The notes: generated from the sequence alone by a model not told the origin. A stretch of DNA of 64,000 nt from an uncultured Microbacteriaceae bacterium (GCA_937872445.1 CALMSL010000192.1:17334-81333); one strand, 5' to 3'. Shown: positions 44,501 to 54,042, counted from the first letter of the stretch. Program-made: numbers and translations.

Positions 44501-45057
44501 AACTCCAGCTCGCGAAACACGCGAGCGTGGGGATTTCGGAGCTGCTCGCGGGCGATGCCGCGTCCGACGGCGACACGGTATCGGTGGCAGGGCTCATCAC
44601 GAGCGTGCAGCACCGTACGGCACGCAACAGCGGGAACCCTTACGGCATCGTCCAGGTTGAGGATTTCGGCGGTGAGATTTCAATCCTGTTCCTCGGAAAG
44701 ACGTATCAGGAGTTTTCGCCTGCCCTCGTCAACGACTCCATCGTGGTTGTGAAGGGCCGAGTCAGCGAGCGCGACGACGGCGTTGCACTGCACGCGGTGA
44801 GCTTGTTCTCTCCGGACCTCGGCCAGAGTCTCGGTGCCGGGCCGCTCGTCATCTCGGTGCCGGAGGTTCGGGCAACCACGGACGTCGTGACGGCGCTCAA
44901 CGACGTCCTCATCCGGCACTCCGGCGACAACGAGGTGCGGCTGAAGCTCGTCAAGGGCGAAACCGCGCGGATGTTCGAGGTGCCGTATCCGGTGAGCGTG
45001 AGCGCCGATCTGTACGGTGAGCTCAAGTCCCTGCTCGGACCGAATTGCCTGAATTGA
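41542..45057 (+). CDS. dnaE: DNA polymerase III alpha subunit
   Basis: About 1171 residues from the TTG at 41542, which has GGAGAG just upstream; an ATG at 41485 and frames back to 41341 are less likely because the last overlaps rluD. The PHP domain begins at SFVHLHVHSEYSMLDGAARV. The catalytic core has PGRGSAAGSLVAY and the acidic triad PDIDIDFDDRRRGEV. A helix-hairpin-helix region, then the C-terminal OB fold (SVAGLITSVQHRTARNSGNP) follow. It is the main replicative polymerase. It lies downstream of the dcw operon with a 73-base gap. Confidence 0.96.
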   Translation: MPPSSDSFVHLHVHSEYSMLDGAARVGPLIDAAVEQGMPAIAVTDHGNMFGAHDFWTTATAAGIKPIIGTEAYVTPGTARADKTRVRWGDGGENDVGGSGAYTHMTLLARNNVGMHNLFRMSSLASIEGFYYKPRMDRELLSRYGEGVIATTGCVGGEVQTRLRLGQYDEARTAASELQDIFGKENFYCEIMDHGIDIERRTMSELLTLAKELGMPLVATNDLHYTHAGDAEAHAALLCVQSGSTLDDPNRFKFDSQEFYLKSAAEMRSLFADHPEAISNTLLIAESCDVSFEKRDLMPRFPVPQGHTEASWFAAEVDRGLKERFPAGVPEKHRAQADYEVGVINQMGFPGYFLVVADFIGWARENGIRVGPGRGSAAGSLVAYAMKITGLDPLAHGLIFERFLNPDRISMPDIDIDFDDRRRGEVIRYVTQKYGDDRVAQIVTYGTIKAKQALKDSARVLGMPYAVGEKLTKAMPVPIMGKDMGLADVTDKSSARYKEAGDLRAIVDADPEAARVFHTALGIENLKRQWGVHAAGVIMSAEPLLDVLPIMKREDDGAIITQFDQPPCEKLGLLKMDFLGLRNLTVLQDALVSIKSNRGENVVLEDLDLGGDAKTYELLSRGDTLGVFQLDGGPLRSLLKQLKPDSFNDITAVIALYRPGPMGMNSHTKYALRKNGLEEVDAIHPELAEPLADILGETYGLVIYQEQVMAAAQKVAGFTLSQADTLRKAMGKKDLKVLNKEFANFAAGMEKNGYSTDAASALWGIMVPFSDYGFNKSHGAAYAVLSYWTAYLKANYPAEYMSALLTSVGDSKDKLGVYLAECRRMGIRVLPPDVNESAGDFTAAGEDIRFGLGAIRNVGANVVEAIRAAREEKGRFESFHDFLAKVPLQVANKRTVESLVKAGAFDSLGCTRRALVEIHEDAIDAAVTQKRAEANGQVGFDFDSLWEEPQAVNKVPDRPEWSKRDKLAFEREMLGLYVSDHPLAGLELQLAKHASVGISELLAGDAASDGDTVSVAGLITSVQHRTARNSGNPYGIVQVEDFGGEISILFLGKTYQEFSPALVNDSIVVVKGRVSERDDGVALHAVSLFSPDLGQSLGAGPLVISVPEVRATTDVVTALNDVLIRHSGDNEVRLKLVKGETARMFEVPYPVSVSADLYGELKSLLGPNCLN

Positions 45058-45117
45058 CCACCCTCGCTCCTTCCCAGACACCCGTGCCGTGCGCGGTCGA
45101 ACTAGGCTGATCCCGCC

Positions 45118-46455
45118 ATGATTTCCACGATTGACCTGCGCGGGACCACCCCGACGGCGCGCGAGCTCCGCCTGCTCGTTCCGCGTGCGGAAGTGGATGT
45201 CGCCGGCTCGATGGCACAGGCAGCGCAACTCGTCGAAGACGTGCGGGACCACGGCGAATCCGCGCTGAAGGATCAGGCGGAGAAGTTCGATGGAGTGCGC
45301 CCGGAGCACGTCCGCGTCGCACCGAAGCGCATCGCGGCGTCTCTGGACAAGCTCCGGCCGAACGTCCGCGCTGCCCTGGAGGAGAGCATCCGGCGGGTGC
45401 GCGCGGTCTCCTCTGCGGCCATGCCCATTCCCATCTCCACGGAGCTCGCCGAGGGTGCCATCGTCGCCCACCGCTGGCGGCCGATGGGACGGGTAGGCCT
45501 CTACGTCCCCGGCGGCAAGGCCGTGTATCCGTCGAGCGTCGTCATGAACGCGGTCCCTGCGCAGGTCGCCGGAGTCGGTTCGGTGGCGATCGCATCCCCG
45601 CCCCAGAAGGAATTCGGTGGGGAAGTGCACCCGGTGATTCTCGCCGCTGCGGGACTCCTCGGAATCGACGAGGTGTACGCGATGGGCGGACCCGGCGCGA
45701 TCGGCGCCTTCGCCTATGGGGTCCCCGAGCTCGAACTGGAGCCGGTGGACCTCATCACGGGCCCGGGCAACGTGTGGGTCGCTGCGGCGAAGCGAGTGGT
45801 GCGCGGCGTGGTGGGGATCGATGCAGAGGCCGGCCCCACTGAGATCCTGATCATTGCCGACGATTCGGCAGATGCGGTGCTCGTCGCCGCGGACCTGGTC
45901 AGCCAGGCGGAGCACGACGAACTCGCTGCAGCCGTGCTGGTCACCGATTCCGACGGTTTCGCGGGCAGAGTGCGAGCCGAACTCGGGCTGCTGGCGGAAA
46001 GCGCACGCAAGGGAACCCGCGTACGCGCGGCGATCGACGGCAGGCAGTCCGCGATCGTCCTCGTCGATTCGCTCGAGCAGGCTGCGGCATTCAGCAACGC
46101 GTACGGGCCGGAGCACCTCGAACTTCAGGTCCGCGGGCCGGAAACCCTTCTTGCCTCCATCTCGAACGCCGGCGCGATCTTCCTCGGCGAGGACTCCCCG
46201 GTGAGCCTCGGCGATTACCTCGCCGGATCGAATCACGTGCTTCCGACCGGCGGTCAGGCCCGATTCGCCTCTGGCCTCGGAGTCCACACGTTTCTGCGAC
46301 CGCAACAGGTGATCAGCTACGACCGCGGCGCTCTCGGCGCCGTCCGGGCGCACATTTCCGCGCTGGCGACGGCCGAGGATTTGCCGGCGCACGCGGATGC
46401 CGTGACCGCACGGTTCCGTGGGGAAACCACGGACGGTGCACACGCCGTGCCGTAG
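45118..46455 (+). CDS. hisD: Histidinol dehydrogenase
   Basis: 445 residues. Family motifs: RVGLYVPGGKAVYPSSVVMN (about 124-143), TGPGNVWVAAAKRVV, GIDAEAGPTEILIIADD and, near the C-terminus, TFLRPQQVISYD. It oxidises histidinol to histidine with two NAD+ and a bound zinc, the last two steps of histidine synthesis. The rest of the his operon is not in the window. It is followed 12 bases later by nrdR. Confidence 0.96.
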   Translation: MISTIDLRGTTPTARELRLLVPRAEVDVAGSMAQAAQLVEDVRDHGESALKDQAEKFDGVRPEHVRVAPKRIAASLDKLRPNVRAALEESIRRVRAVSSAAMPIPISTELAEGAIVAHRWRPMGRVGLYVPGGKAVYPSSVVMNAVPAQVAGVGSVAIASPPQKEFGGEVHPVILAAAGLLGIDEVYAMGGPGAIGAFAYGVPELELEPVDLITGPGNVWVAAAKRVVRGVVGIDAEAGPTEILIIADDSADAVLVAADLVSQAEHDELAAAVLVTDSDGFAGRVRAELGLLAESARKGTRVRAAIDGRQSAIVLVDSLEQAAAFSNAYGPEHLELQVRGPETLLASISNAGAIFLGEDSPVSLGDYLAGSNHVLPTGGQARFASGLGVHTFLRPQQVISYDRGALGAVRAHISALATAEDLPAHADAVTARFRGETTDGAHAVP

Positions 46456-46467
46456 GCTTGACGCACC

Positions 46468-46935
46468 ATGTTCTGCCCCTTCTGCCGCTATCCGGACTCC
46501 AGGGTCGTCGACTCGCGCACGAGCGATGACGGGCTGTCCATCCGCCGCCGCCGACAGTGCCCCGAGTGCGGGCGCCGGTTCAGCACGACGGAAACGGCGA
46601 GCCTCAATGTGGTGAAGCGCAGCGGGGTTGTCCAGCCGTTCAGCCGCGAGAAAATCGTGGCTGGCGTGCGGAAGGCGTGCCAGGGAAGGCCCGTCACCGA
46701 CACCGACCTCGCCGTCCTCGCCCAGCGCGTGGAGGAGACGATTCGCGCGACGGGGGCATCGCAGATCGAGGCCAACGACATCGGTCTCGCGATCCTTTCC
46801 CCGCTTCGCGAACTTGACGAGGTGGCGTACCTGCGATTCGCGAGCGTCTATCAGGGGTTCGACTCGCTCGACGACTTCGAGGCGGCGATCTCGCAACTGC
46901 GCATCGAACACGACGCGGCACCCGCACCCGAATAG
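46468..46935 (+). CDS. nrdR: Ribonucleotide reductase repressor NrdR
   Basis: 155 residues. A zinc ribbon with C3, C6, C31 and C34 ([20 protein letters not shown] then CPECGRRF) precedes an ATP-cone domain (about 46-136, [20 protein letters not shown]). NrdR senses ATP/dATP and represses nrd genes through NrdR boxes. No nrd gene or obvious box lies in this window. It sits between hisD and pyrD, 12 bases from each. Confidence 0.96.
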   Translation: MFCPFCRYPDSRVVDSRTSDDGLSIRRRRQCPECGRRFSTTETASLNVVKRSGVVQPFSREKIVAGVRKACQGRPVTDTDLAVLAQRVEETIRATGASQIEANDIGLAILSPLRELDEVAYLRFASVYQGFDSLDDFEAAISQLRIEHDAAPAPE

Positions 46936-46947
46936 CGCGGGTGGAGC

Positions 46948-48009
46948 GTGTACCGGTTTCTGTTCCGATTCTTCCTGTCGCGCATGGATGCCGAGCGAGC
47001 GCACGCCCTGGCGTTTCTCGCCATCCGCGTGCTGGGCGTGCCGGTCATCGGTGCCGTGGCGCGCTGGTTCACCGGGCCGGACCCCTCGCTTGCGGTGAGC
47101 GCCCTCGGCCTTCGCTTCGCCTCGCCGTTCGGCATCGCCGCGGGCTTCGACAAGGATGCGACCGCGATCGCCGGTCTCGGGAACCTCGGGTTCGGGCACG
47201 TCGAGGTGGGGACCCTCACCGCCCGTGCGCAATCCGGAAACGAGCGTCCGCGGCTTTTCCGGCTGATTGACGATCGCGCGGTCATCAATCGGATGGGATT
47301 CAACAACCACGGAGCGCTGGCAGCCGTGCCGCGCCTGAGCCGTGCCCGCCAGCACCGTGCCCGCCGCCGCTCCGGGGGTCCTGTGATCGGCGTGAACATC
47401 GGCAAGTCCCGCATCGTGGACGTTGACGATGCGATCGGCGATTACCTCGAGAGCACGCGGATTCTCGCGCCGGTGGCCGATTATCTCGCCGTGAACGTGA
47501 GCTCGCCGAACACGCCGGGGCTTCGCGGGCTGCAGGAGCTGGACCGGCTGGAGCCGCTCCTGGCCGCGGTGACTGCCGCAGCGGGGGAGACCACCGTGCT
47601 CGTCAAAATCGCGCCGGATCTCAGCGACGATCAGATCGTGCGCGTCTGCGAGCTCGCCGTCGCGCTGGGAATCCGGGGGATCATCGCCACGAACACGACG
47701 CTCTCCCGGGACGGGCTCGCTTCCGACCCGAAACTGATTGCGGCCGCGGGGGAGGGGGGGCTGTCCGGAGCGCCGCTCGCGGGGCGGTCCCTCGACGTGC
47801 TGCGGGTCATCCGTTCGGTCACGCCCCGGGATTTCTGCCTGATCTCGGTCGGCGGCGTGGACACCGCCCACGACGTCGCCGAGCGCCTCGACGCCGGTGC
47901 GACGCTCGTTCAGGGCTACACGGCGTTCCTGTATCGAGGGCCGCTGTGGGCAAGACAGATCAACCGTGGCCTTGCGGGCCGGATCAGACGGGGAACTGCC
48001 CGCGCTTGA
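46948..48009 (+). CDS. pyrD: Dihydroorotate dehydrogenase (quinone type, class 2)
   Basis: 353 residues, GTG start. The N-terminal membrane-associating helices (YRFLFRFFLSRMDAERAHAL) mark the quinone-dependent class 2 enzyme. FMN and substrate motifs include FGIAAGFDKDATAIAGLGNL, NRMGFNNHG, VNVSSPNTPGLRGLQ with the catalytic Ser, and ISVGGVDTAHDVAERLDAGA. It oxidises dihydroorotate to orotate and passes electrons to menaquinone. The 3' end overlaps the opposing DUF3043 gene by 26 bases. Confidence 0.95.
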   Translation: MYRFLFRFFLSRMDAERAHALAFLAIRVLGVPVIGAVARWFTGPDPSLAVSALGLRFASPFGIAAGFDKDATAIAGLGNLGFGHVEVGTLTARAQSGNERPRLFRLIDDRAVINRMGFNNHGALAAVPRLSRARQHRARRRSGGPVIGVNIGKSRIVDVDDAIGDYLESTRILAPVADYLAVNVSSPNTPGLRGLQELDRLEPLLAAVTAAAGETTVLVKIAPDLSDDQIVRVCELAVALGIRGIIATNTTLSRDGLASDPKLIAAAGEGGLSGAPLAGRSLDVLRVIRSVTPRDFCLISVGGVDTAHDVAERLDAGATLVQGYTAFLYRGPLWARQINRGLAGRIRRGTARA

Positions 48010-48562
48010 CCTGCGGTTTGGGAAGGCGCATGACGCGAAGCTGCATGCCGCGCATGGCGGCGTACCAGCGGTTGCCGCGCTGAACCTTGTCGACGCCGAA
48101 CTTTTCGCCGAGCCGCCGGTTCACCAACATCCCCAGAATGACGCCATCGATGACGGCGGCGAGGAAGAACAGCCACAGCCCTGCTATTCCGATGAGCTGG
48201 AGAAGTTCATTGCTGACAAACGTGAGAATGATGACGACGAACATCACCGGGATGAGAACTTCGCCCACGCTGAATCGGGCATCCACGTAGTCGCGGATCC
48301 ACCGGCGCTGCGGTCCCTTGTCGCGCAGCGGCAGGTATCTTTCCTCGCCCGCGGCCATACCGATTCTGGCCTTCTCGCGGATCTCCGCCATTTTCATGCG
48401 GGATTCTTTGGTCGCCGCACGGCGATCGTTGCCGACCAACGGCCGCAAATTCGCGGCCTCGCGTTCCTTGCGGGTGGGTGTCGGCCGTCCCTTTCCCGGC
48501 GACGCACCGTCGGTAGCGGGGTCGACATCAACCCTCTCATCACGCTTTTCTGCCTTGGCCAC
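47984..48562 (-). CDS. DUF3043 membrane protein
   Basis: 192 residues. A highly charged N-terminus (KGRPTPTRKEREAANLRPLV) and the conserved RRWIRDYVDARFSVGEVLIP motif precede two membrane helices (about 103-121 and 124-144). A basic C-terminus follows (RLGEKFGVDKVQRGNRWYAA). DUF3043 occurs across actinobacteria with no known function. It is divergent from the M20 peptidase and its last 26 bases overlap pyrD tail-to-tail. Confidence 0.88.
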   Translation of the reverse strand: MAKAEKRDERVDVDPATDGASPGKGRPTPTRKEREAANLRPLVGNDRRAATKESRMKMAEIREKARIGMAAGEERYLPLRDKGPQRRWIRDYVDARFSVGEVLIPVMFVVIILTFVSNELLQLIGIAGLWLFFLAAVIDGVILGMLVNRRLGEKFGVDKVQRGNRWYAAMRGMQLRVMRLPKPQVKRGQFPV

Positions 48563-48602
48563 GTTTCATCCCTGCTTTCGGTCTGCCCTTAAGATTACCT
48601 GC

Positions 48603-50003
48603 ATGACTTCTTCTGCCGAGAACCCCGCTGCGCTGAACTCCCTCACCGACGCGGTGGATGCCGGGCTGCCGCGGGCGCTGGCCGACCTCGGCGACCTGGT
48701 GCGAATCCCTTCGGTATCCTGGGCCGCCTTCGACAGCGCGCACGTCCATCGCAGCGCCGACGCGGTGAAAGGCCTCATCGAGGACCTGGGCGTATTCGAT
48801 TCGGTAAAGATTTCGCAAGCGCCGATCGGCGATACCCAAACCCTGGGCCAGCCCGCTGTGCTGGCAACCCGCGCAGCGCGCAACGGGAAGCCGACAATCA
48901 TGCTGTACGCCCACCACGATGTTCAGCCCCCCGGCCGGGATGAGGACTGGCAGTCGCCGCCGTTCGAGCCGACCGTGCGTGGCGATCGCCTGTACGGGCG
49001 CGGCGCTGCAGACGACAAGGCCGGCGTCATGGCGCATATTGCCGCCATTCGCGCGCTCATCGACACGGTCGACGGCGATCTGGAGCTCGGGCTCGTGCTC
49101 TTCTTCGAAGGCGAGGAGGAGTTCGGCTCCCGCTCGTTCAAGAATTTCCTGCTCCAGCATCAGGATGAACTGGCCGCCGACGTCATCGTCGTGGCGGATT
49201 CGGACAACTGGGACATCGACACCCCGGCGCTGACCGTCGCGTTGCGCGGAAACGTGACGTTCCGGCTCACCGTGCGTACGCTCGACCATGCCTCTCACTC
49301 CGGCATGTTCGGCGGCGCGGCCCCGGATGCCATGCTCGCGATGATCCGGCTGCTCGCCACGCTCCACGACGAGGCGGGAACTGTCGCGGTGGAGGGGCTG
49401 ACAAGCTCCGAGGGCGAGACGCCCGACTATCCTGAGTCGCAATTGAGCCAGGAGGCGGCATTCCTTGACGGTGTGCGCTCGATCGGAACCGGGAGCATCC
49501 CCAGCCGACTGTGGTTCCAGCCGTCCATCACGGTCACCGGCATCGACGCGCCCACGGTCGCGAACGCGTCGAACACTCTGCTGCCTGCGGTGTCGGTTCG
49601 GGTGAGCGCGCGAATCGCCCCCGGCCAATCCGCCGCGGAGGCGTTCGACGCGCTGGAGCGCCATCTCCGCGCCAACGCTCCCTTCGGCGCCGTCGTCGAC
49701 ATCGAGGACGTCGACAAAGGGGATCCGTTCCTCGTGGACACGAGCGGCTGGGCGGTGGCCGAGGTGAAGCAGGCGATGGCGGATGCGTGGGGAGTCGACC
49801 CGGTGGAAACCGGCATCGGCGGGTCGATCCCGTTCATCTCCGACCTCGTCGAATTGTTTCCGGCAGCGCAGATTCTCGTCACCGGGGTTGAAGACCCCGA
49901 TTCCCGGGCGCACAGCCCCAACGAGTCGCTTCACCTCGGCGTGTTCCGCCGCGCCGTTCTCACCGAGGCGACACTTCTGGCGCGGCTGAACTCTCGCAGC
50001 TGA
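48603..50003 (+). CDS. M20-family dipeptidase/aminoacylase-like hydrolase
   Basis: 466 residues from the ATG at 48603; the frame is open upstream through the DUF3043 gene on the other strand, which is not coding. Metal-site motifs of M20 peptidases are present: MLYAHHDVQPPG (first His, Asp), RLYGRGAADDKAGVMAH (bridging Asp), FFEGEEEFGSRSF (catalytic Glu), VVADSDNWD and a C-terminal DPDSRAHSPNESLHLG (His). It probably hydrolyses dipeptides or N-acyl amino acids in the cytoplasm. The substrate is unknown. Confidence 0.92.
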   Translation: MTSSAENPAALNSLTDAVDAGLPRALADLGDLVRIPSVSWAAFDSAHVHRSADAVKGLIEDLGVFDSVKISQAPIGDTQTLGQPAVLATRAARNGKPTIMLYAHHDVQPPGRDEDWQSPPFEPTVRGDRLYGRGAADDKAGVMAHIAAIRALIDTVDGDLELGLVLFFEGEEEFGSRSFKNFLLQHQDELAADVIVVADSDNWDIDTPALTVALRGNVTFRLTVRTLDHASHSGMFGGAAPDAMLAMIRLLATLHDEAGTVAVEGLTSSEGETPDYPESQLSQEAAFLDGVRSIGTGSIPSRLWFQPSITVTGIDAPTVANASNTLLPAVSVRVSARIAPGQSAAEAFDALERHLRANAPFGAVVDIEDVDKGDPFLVDTSGWAVAEVKQAMADAWGVDPVETGIGGSIPFISDLVELFPAAQILVTGVEDPDSRAHSPNESLHLGVFRRAVLTEATLLARLNSRS

Positions 50004-50039
50004 TACGCCTACACTGGAAGGTGACAGAGGGAGCAGTTC

Positions 50040-50417
50040 ATGTCTGACACGACCACGGTTGACAACGGCACGGTGAAGACCGAAACACCAGCTCACGGCG
50101 TTTCCCTGACGAGCACCGCCGCCGAGAAGGTCCGCGCGCTGTGCGAGCAGGAGGGCAGAGACGATCTCCGCCTGCGCGTCGCCGTGCAGCCGGGCGGATG
50201 CTCCGGACTCATTTACCAGCTGTACTTCGACGAGCGCCTCCTCGACGGCGACTGCACGGTCGAATTCGACGGCGTCGAGGTGGTCGTGGACAAGATGAGC
50301 GTTCCGTACCTCGATGGGGCGACGATCGACTTCGAGGACACCATCCAGAAGCAGGGTTTCACGATCGATAACCCCAATGCGGCCGGAAGTTGCGCCTGCG
50401 GAGACTCATTCCACTAA
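50040..50417 (+). CDS. erpA: A-type iron-sulfur carrier (ErpA/IscA family)
   Basis: 125 residues. HesB/IscA fold with the three cluster-binding cysteines: C54 in QPGGCSGLIYQ, and C118 and C120 in the C-terminal GSCACGDSFH. It holds and passes Fe-S clusters to apoproteins. An equivalent gene lies close to the cytochrome oxidase genes in M. tuberculosis (Rv2204c). The Rieske protein encoded at 55679-56749 is a plausible client. It is 36 bases after the peptidase gene. Confidence 0.93.
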   Translation: MSDTTTVDNGTVKTETPAHGVSLTSTAAEKVRALCEQEGRDDLRLRVAVQPGGCSGLIYQLYFDERLLDGDCTVEFDGVEVVVDKMSVPYLDGATIDFEDTIQKQGFTIDNPNAAGSCACGDSFH

Positions 50418-50532
50418 GTTTTACGCCGTTTTTGGCCCCCTAATGGCATGACGGGCGCGTCCTTCGGAGTAGGCTGGGAGGCGTTCCTTAGACTGCAGTT
50501 GTCAGTCTCCGCGTCATCCGAGAGGTCTTCCT

Positions 50533-51411
50533 GTGCGTTCTCCTCGTCGTCTTCGATGGATTACTATCCCGGTAGCTTTAGGGCTCGCCATGGTGCTTGC
50601 CGGTTGCACCCAGCAACAGTTGCGTGGTTACCTCCCCGGTGAGCCGGGGATCACCAACCACACGGACACCATTACCGGCCTGTGGGTGACGAGCTGGATC
50701 ATCCTTCTGGCGGTCGGTCTGCTCGTGTGGGGTCTCATCATTTGGGCGGCCGTCGTCTACCGCCGGCGCAAGGGTCAGACCGGCCTTCCGGTCCAGCTCC
50801 GGTACAACATGCCGATCGAGATCTTCTACACCGTCGTCCCGCTCATCCTCATCCTCGGATTTTTCGCGTTCACGGCCCGCGACCAGGCTGCGATCGAGCA
50901 GCCCACCGAAAACCCGGATGTGTCCATCCAGGTGTTCGGCAAGCGGTGGTCGTGGGACTTCAACTACCTGAACGTCGGGCCGCAGAACAAGGGCGTCTAC
51001 TACCAGGGCCTTCAGGCACAGGAGATCGATCAGTCGCCGTACATCGATGAGAGCAAACTGCCCGTCCTGTACCTTCCGGTGAACAAGACGGTGGCCCTCG
51101 ATATCGAGAGCCGGGATGTTGTCCACTCGTTCTGGGTGCCGGACTTCCTGTACAAGAAGGACATGATTCCGGGCAAGTCCAATCACATCTACTTCACGCC
51201 GACCAAGATCGGCGTCTACATGGGCAAGTGCGCCGAACTGTGCGGCGAATACCACTCGCTCATGTTGTTCAAGGTGAAGGTCGTCTCCGAGGCTGATTAC
51301 GAGGCGTACATTCAAAGTCTGGTCAACCAGGGCAACACCGGAATACTCGGACCCGAATACGACACGAACACCAACCAGCCGGGCAATACCGCTCCAACCG
51401 GGAACCAGTAG
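50533..51411 (+). CDS. ctaC: Cytochrome c oxidase subunit II
   Basis: 292 residues, GTG start. A lipoprotein signal peptide ends in the lipobox LAGC (Cys about residue 23). Two membrane helices (about 50-75 and 92-112) precede the periplasmic CuA domain, whose ligands lie in [12 protein letters not shown] and [12 protein letters not shown]. It accepts electrons from cytochrome c (here QcrC in a supercomplex) and passes them to subunit I. It is first of ctaC-ctaD-ctaF, 115 bases after erpA. Confidence 0.96.
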   Translation: MRSPRRLRWITIPVALGLAMVLAGCTQQQLRGYLPGEPGITNHTDTITGLWVTSWIILLAVGLLVWGLIIWAAVVYRRRKGQTGLPVQLRYNMPIEIFYTVVPLILILGFFAFTARDQAAIEQPTENPDVSIQVFGKRWSWDFNYLNVGPQNKGVYYQGLQAQEIDQSPYIDESKLPVLYLPVNKTVALDIESRDVVHSFWVPDFLYKKDMIPGKSNHIYFTPTKIGVYMGKCAELCGEYHSLMLFKVKVVSEADYEAYIQSLVNQGNTGILGPEYDTNTNQPGNTAPTGNQ

Positions 51412-51422
51412 GGCAGCAGACT

Positions 51423-53165
51423 ATGAGCACAACGACCCAGTCACGCACCACGCCGCAGGCTAAGCCCGGCCAACCGAACCGCGGCGACAGCAGCAGCCAT
51501 GACTTCGGCGCATCCAGAGTGGGGTCCAAGGGCGACCTCATCATCAACTGGATCACGACGACGGATCACAAGAAGATCGGGTACCTCTACCTGATCACCT
51601 CGTTCATTTACTTCTGCCTCGGCGGCGTGATGGCGCTCATCATCCGCGCGCAGCTGTTCGAGCCTGGGCTGTCCCTCCTGCAGACGAAGGACCAGTACAA
51701 CCAGCTGTTCACGATGCACGGCACGATCATGCTGCTCATGTTCGCCACGCCGCTGTTCGCCGGGTTCGTGAATGTGATCATGCCCCTGCAGATCGGCGCT
51801 CCGGATGTCGCGTTCCCGCGGTTGAACGCCTTCGCGTACTGGCTGTACAGTTTCGGCAGCCTCATCGCCGTCGCCGGATTCCTCACACCGCAGGGTGCTG
51901 CGTCGTTCGGGTGGTTCGCCTATGCCCCGCTGTCGGAGACAACATTCTCGCCGGGCGCAGGAGGCAACCTGTGGGTCTTCGGGCTCGCCATGAGCGGGTT
52001 TGGGACGATTCTGGGTGCCGTCAACTTCATCACCACCATCATCACGATGCGTGCTCCCGGTATGACGATGTTCCGGATGCCGATTTTCACCTGGAACGCG
52101 ATGGTCACCTCGATCCTCGTGCTCATGGCCTTCCCGCCGCTTGCGGCCGCTCTGCTGGGGCTGGGCATGGACCGCGTGTTCGGCGGACACATCTACAACG
52201 TCGAGGCTGGCGGGGCGCTCCTCTGGCAGCACTTGTTCTGGTTCTTCGGGCATCCTGAGGTGTACATCATCGCGCTGCCGTTCTTCGGCATCGTTTCGGA
52301 GGTGTTCCCTGTCTTCAGCCGGAAACCCATTTTCGGGTACAAGACGCTGGTCGGTGCCACGATTGCCATTGCCGCGCTGTCCGTGACGGTGTGGGCGCAC
52401 CACATGTACGTCACCGGCTCGGTGCTCCTGCCGTTCTTCTCCCTCATGACGATGCTCATCGCGGTGCCGACGGGCCTCAAGATCTTCAACTGGATCGGAA
52501 CGATGTGGCGGGGGTCCATTACGTTCGAGGCCGCCATGCTCTGGGCGATCGGCTTCCTCGTGACGTTCACCTTCGGCGGGCTCACCGGCGTGATTCTCGC
52601 CTCACCGCCCCTGGACTTCCACGTCTCAGACACCTACTTCGTGGTCGCGCACTTCCACTACGTGGTGTTCGGGACCGTCGTGTTCGCCATGTTCAGCGGT
52701 TTCTACTTCTGGTGGCCCAAGTGGACAGGCAAGATGCTCAACGAGCGGCTGGGGAAGGTCCACTTCTGGCTGCTGTTCCTCGGATTCCACACCACGTTCC
52801 TCATCCAGCACTGGCTCGGCGTCATGGGCATGCCGAGGCGCTATGCGACCTACCAACCGGAGGATGGCTTCACCTGGATGAACCAGTTGTCCACGATGGG
52901 TGCCATGCTGTTGGGCATCTCGATGATTCCTTTCCTGTACAACGTGTACATCACGGCACGTCGGGCACCGAAAGTCACCGTCAACGACCCGTGGGGTTAC
53001 GGTCGTTCGCTGGAGTGGGCGACGTCGTGCCCGCCACCACGCCACAACTTCACCTCGATACCGCGCATTCGGTCCGAGTCGCCGGCGTTTGACCTCAACC
53101 ATCCGGAGGCGGCTCCTGTGCAGTACGCTCTGTCCGCCGGCCACGACGAAGAGAAGGTGAAGTAG
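51423..53165 (+). CDS. ctaD: Cytochrome c oxidase subunit I
   Basis: 580 residues, twelve or so membrane helices. Heme/copper ligands are visible: [20 protein letters not shown] (heme a His), [20 protein letters not shown] (CuB His cross-linked to Tyr), WAHHMYVTG (two CuB His) and [15 protein letters not shown] (heme His pair). This is an aa3-type, A-family oxidase that reduces oxygen and pumps protons. It starts 11 bases after ctaC. Confidence 0.97.
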   Translation: MSTTTQSRTTPQAKPGQPNRGDSSSHDFGASRVGSKGDLIINWITTTDHKKIGYLYLITSFIYFCLGGVMALIIRAQLFEPGLSLLQTKDQYNQLFTMHGTIMLLMFATPLFAGFVNVIMPLQIGAPDVAFPRLNAFAYWLYSFGSLIAVAGFLTPQGAASFGWFAYAPLSETTFSPGAGGNLWVFGLAMSGFGTILGAVNFITTIITMRAPGMTMFRMPIFTWNAMVTSILVLMAFPPLAAALLGLGMDRVFGGHIYNVEAGGALLWQHLFWFFGHPEVYIIALPFFGIVSEVFPVFSRKPIFGYKTLVGATIAIAALSVTVWAHHMYVTGSVLLPFFSLMTMLIAVPTGLKIFNWIGTMWRGSITFEAAMLWAIGFLVTFTFGGLTGVILASPPLDFHVSDTYFVVAHFHYVVFGTVVFAMFSGFYFWWPKWTGKMLNERLGKVHFWLLFLGFHTTFLIQHWLGVMGMPRRYATYQPEDGFTWMNQLSTMGAMLLGISMIPFLYNVYITARRAPKVTVNDPWGYGRSLEWATSCPPPRHNFTSIPRIRSESPAFDLNHPEAAPVQYALSAGHDEEKVK

Positions 53166-53167
53166 CC

Positions 53168-53590
53168 GTGAAGACCAATGCCCACATGTTCTGGATCCTC
53201 TCGGGCTTCTTCTTCGTCGTGTCGGCCATGTACACGGTCTGGAGCCTCGTCGATTCCTTCCACGGCTACGTGGAGTGGGTGGGAACACTTGCCCTCGCGC
53301 TGTGCGGCGTCCTGTTCGCTCTCATCGCGTTCTACCTCGGCCGCGCGCACAGTGTGCAGGGCGGCGAACTTCCGGAAGACATCCCCACCTCGGATATTGA
53401 TGACGGCGACACCGAAGTCGGCTTTTACAGCCCGTGGAGCTGGTGGCCGTTCATGGTCGGCACCGGGGCCGGTCTGGTATTCCTGGGCCTGGCCATCGGC
53501 TTCTGGATCGCCTACATCGGTGCCGCGCTGGCCTTCGTGAGCATCGTGGGCTGGGTGTACGAGTACTACCGCGGATATTTTGGACGCTGA
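53168..53590 (+). CDS. ctaF: Cytochrome c oxidase subunit IV (actinobacterial CtaF)
   Basis: 140 residues, GTG start two bases after ctaD. Four membrane helices in two pairs (about 9-29, 35-56, 87-107 and 109-128). The conserved Gly-Ala-rich third segment and the loop SPWSWWPF are typical of the actinobacterial subunit IV, which stabilises the aa3 oxidase in the bcc-aa3 supercomplex. Confidence 0.93.
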   Translation: MKTNAHMFWILSGFFFVVSAMYTVWSLVDSFHGYVEWVGTLALALCGVLFALIAFYLGRAHSVQGGELPEDIPTSDIDDGDTEVGFYSPWSWWPFMVGTGAGLVFLGLAIGFWIAYIGAALAFVSIVGWVYEYYRGYFGR

Positions 53591-53606
53591 GCCGGGCGCA
53601 TCCCGC

Positions 53607-54035
53607 ATGGCCGTCGTCCGCCGAGCATCGAGCGCCGACGGGCCGACGGTGTTCGGTCTGCTTGCCCAGCTGGGGGAGCAGTACACCCCCCAGCGCGACG
53701 TGTTCGACGCCGCCTTTGCGGATGCCGTGAAAGACGAGGAGGATCATCTCCTCTTCGTGGCTGACGATGGTGGCGCCGTGGTGGGGTACGCTCTCGCAAC
53801 CATTGCCCGGCTGTTCTACACGAACGGCGACGCCGCTCAGCTGCAGGAGCTTGTCGTGGATGAACATTCCCGCGGCAGGGGGATCGGCAGCCAGCTCGTG
53901 TCGGCGATCGAGGAGGAATGCCAGAGCCGCGGGGTCCGTCAACTCACGGTAGCGACGCTGAAGAGCGCCTCGTTCTACGAACGGCTCGACTACCGCTCGA
54001 CGGCGGACTTCCTGAAGAAGCGGTTCGACGAGTAA
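53607..54035 (+). CDS. GNAT-family N-acetyltransferase
   Basis: 142 residues from the ATG at 53607; a TTG at 53580 overlapping the ctaF end would add nine. The acetyl-CoA site is LQELVVDEHSRGRGIGSQLV (the R/Q-x-x-G-x-G/A motif RGRGIG). The N-terminal ASSADGPTVFGLLAQLGEQY and the C-terminal ATLKSASFYERLDYRSTADF are usual for the fold. Substrate unknown. It is transcribed with the oxidase genes but has no evident functional tie to them. Confidence 0.85.
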   Translation: MAVVRRASSADGPTVFGLLAQLGEQYTPQRDVFDAAFADAVKDEEDHLLFVADDGGAVVGYALATIARLFYTNGDAAQLQELVVDEHSRGRGIGSQLVSAIEEECQSRGVRQLTVATLKSASFYERLDYRSTADFLKKRFDE

Positions 54036-54042
54036 CCTCGCC

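Noticed and set aside
44680-47871. A minus-strand open frame of over 1000 codons opposite dnaE end, hisD, nrdR and pyrD
   Set aside because: It is antisense to four well-supported genes, shows no recognisable motif and has the His/Arg/Asp-rich makeup of a GC-rich shadow frame.
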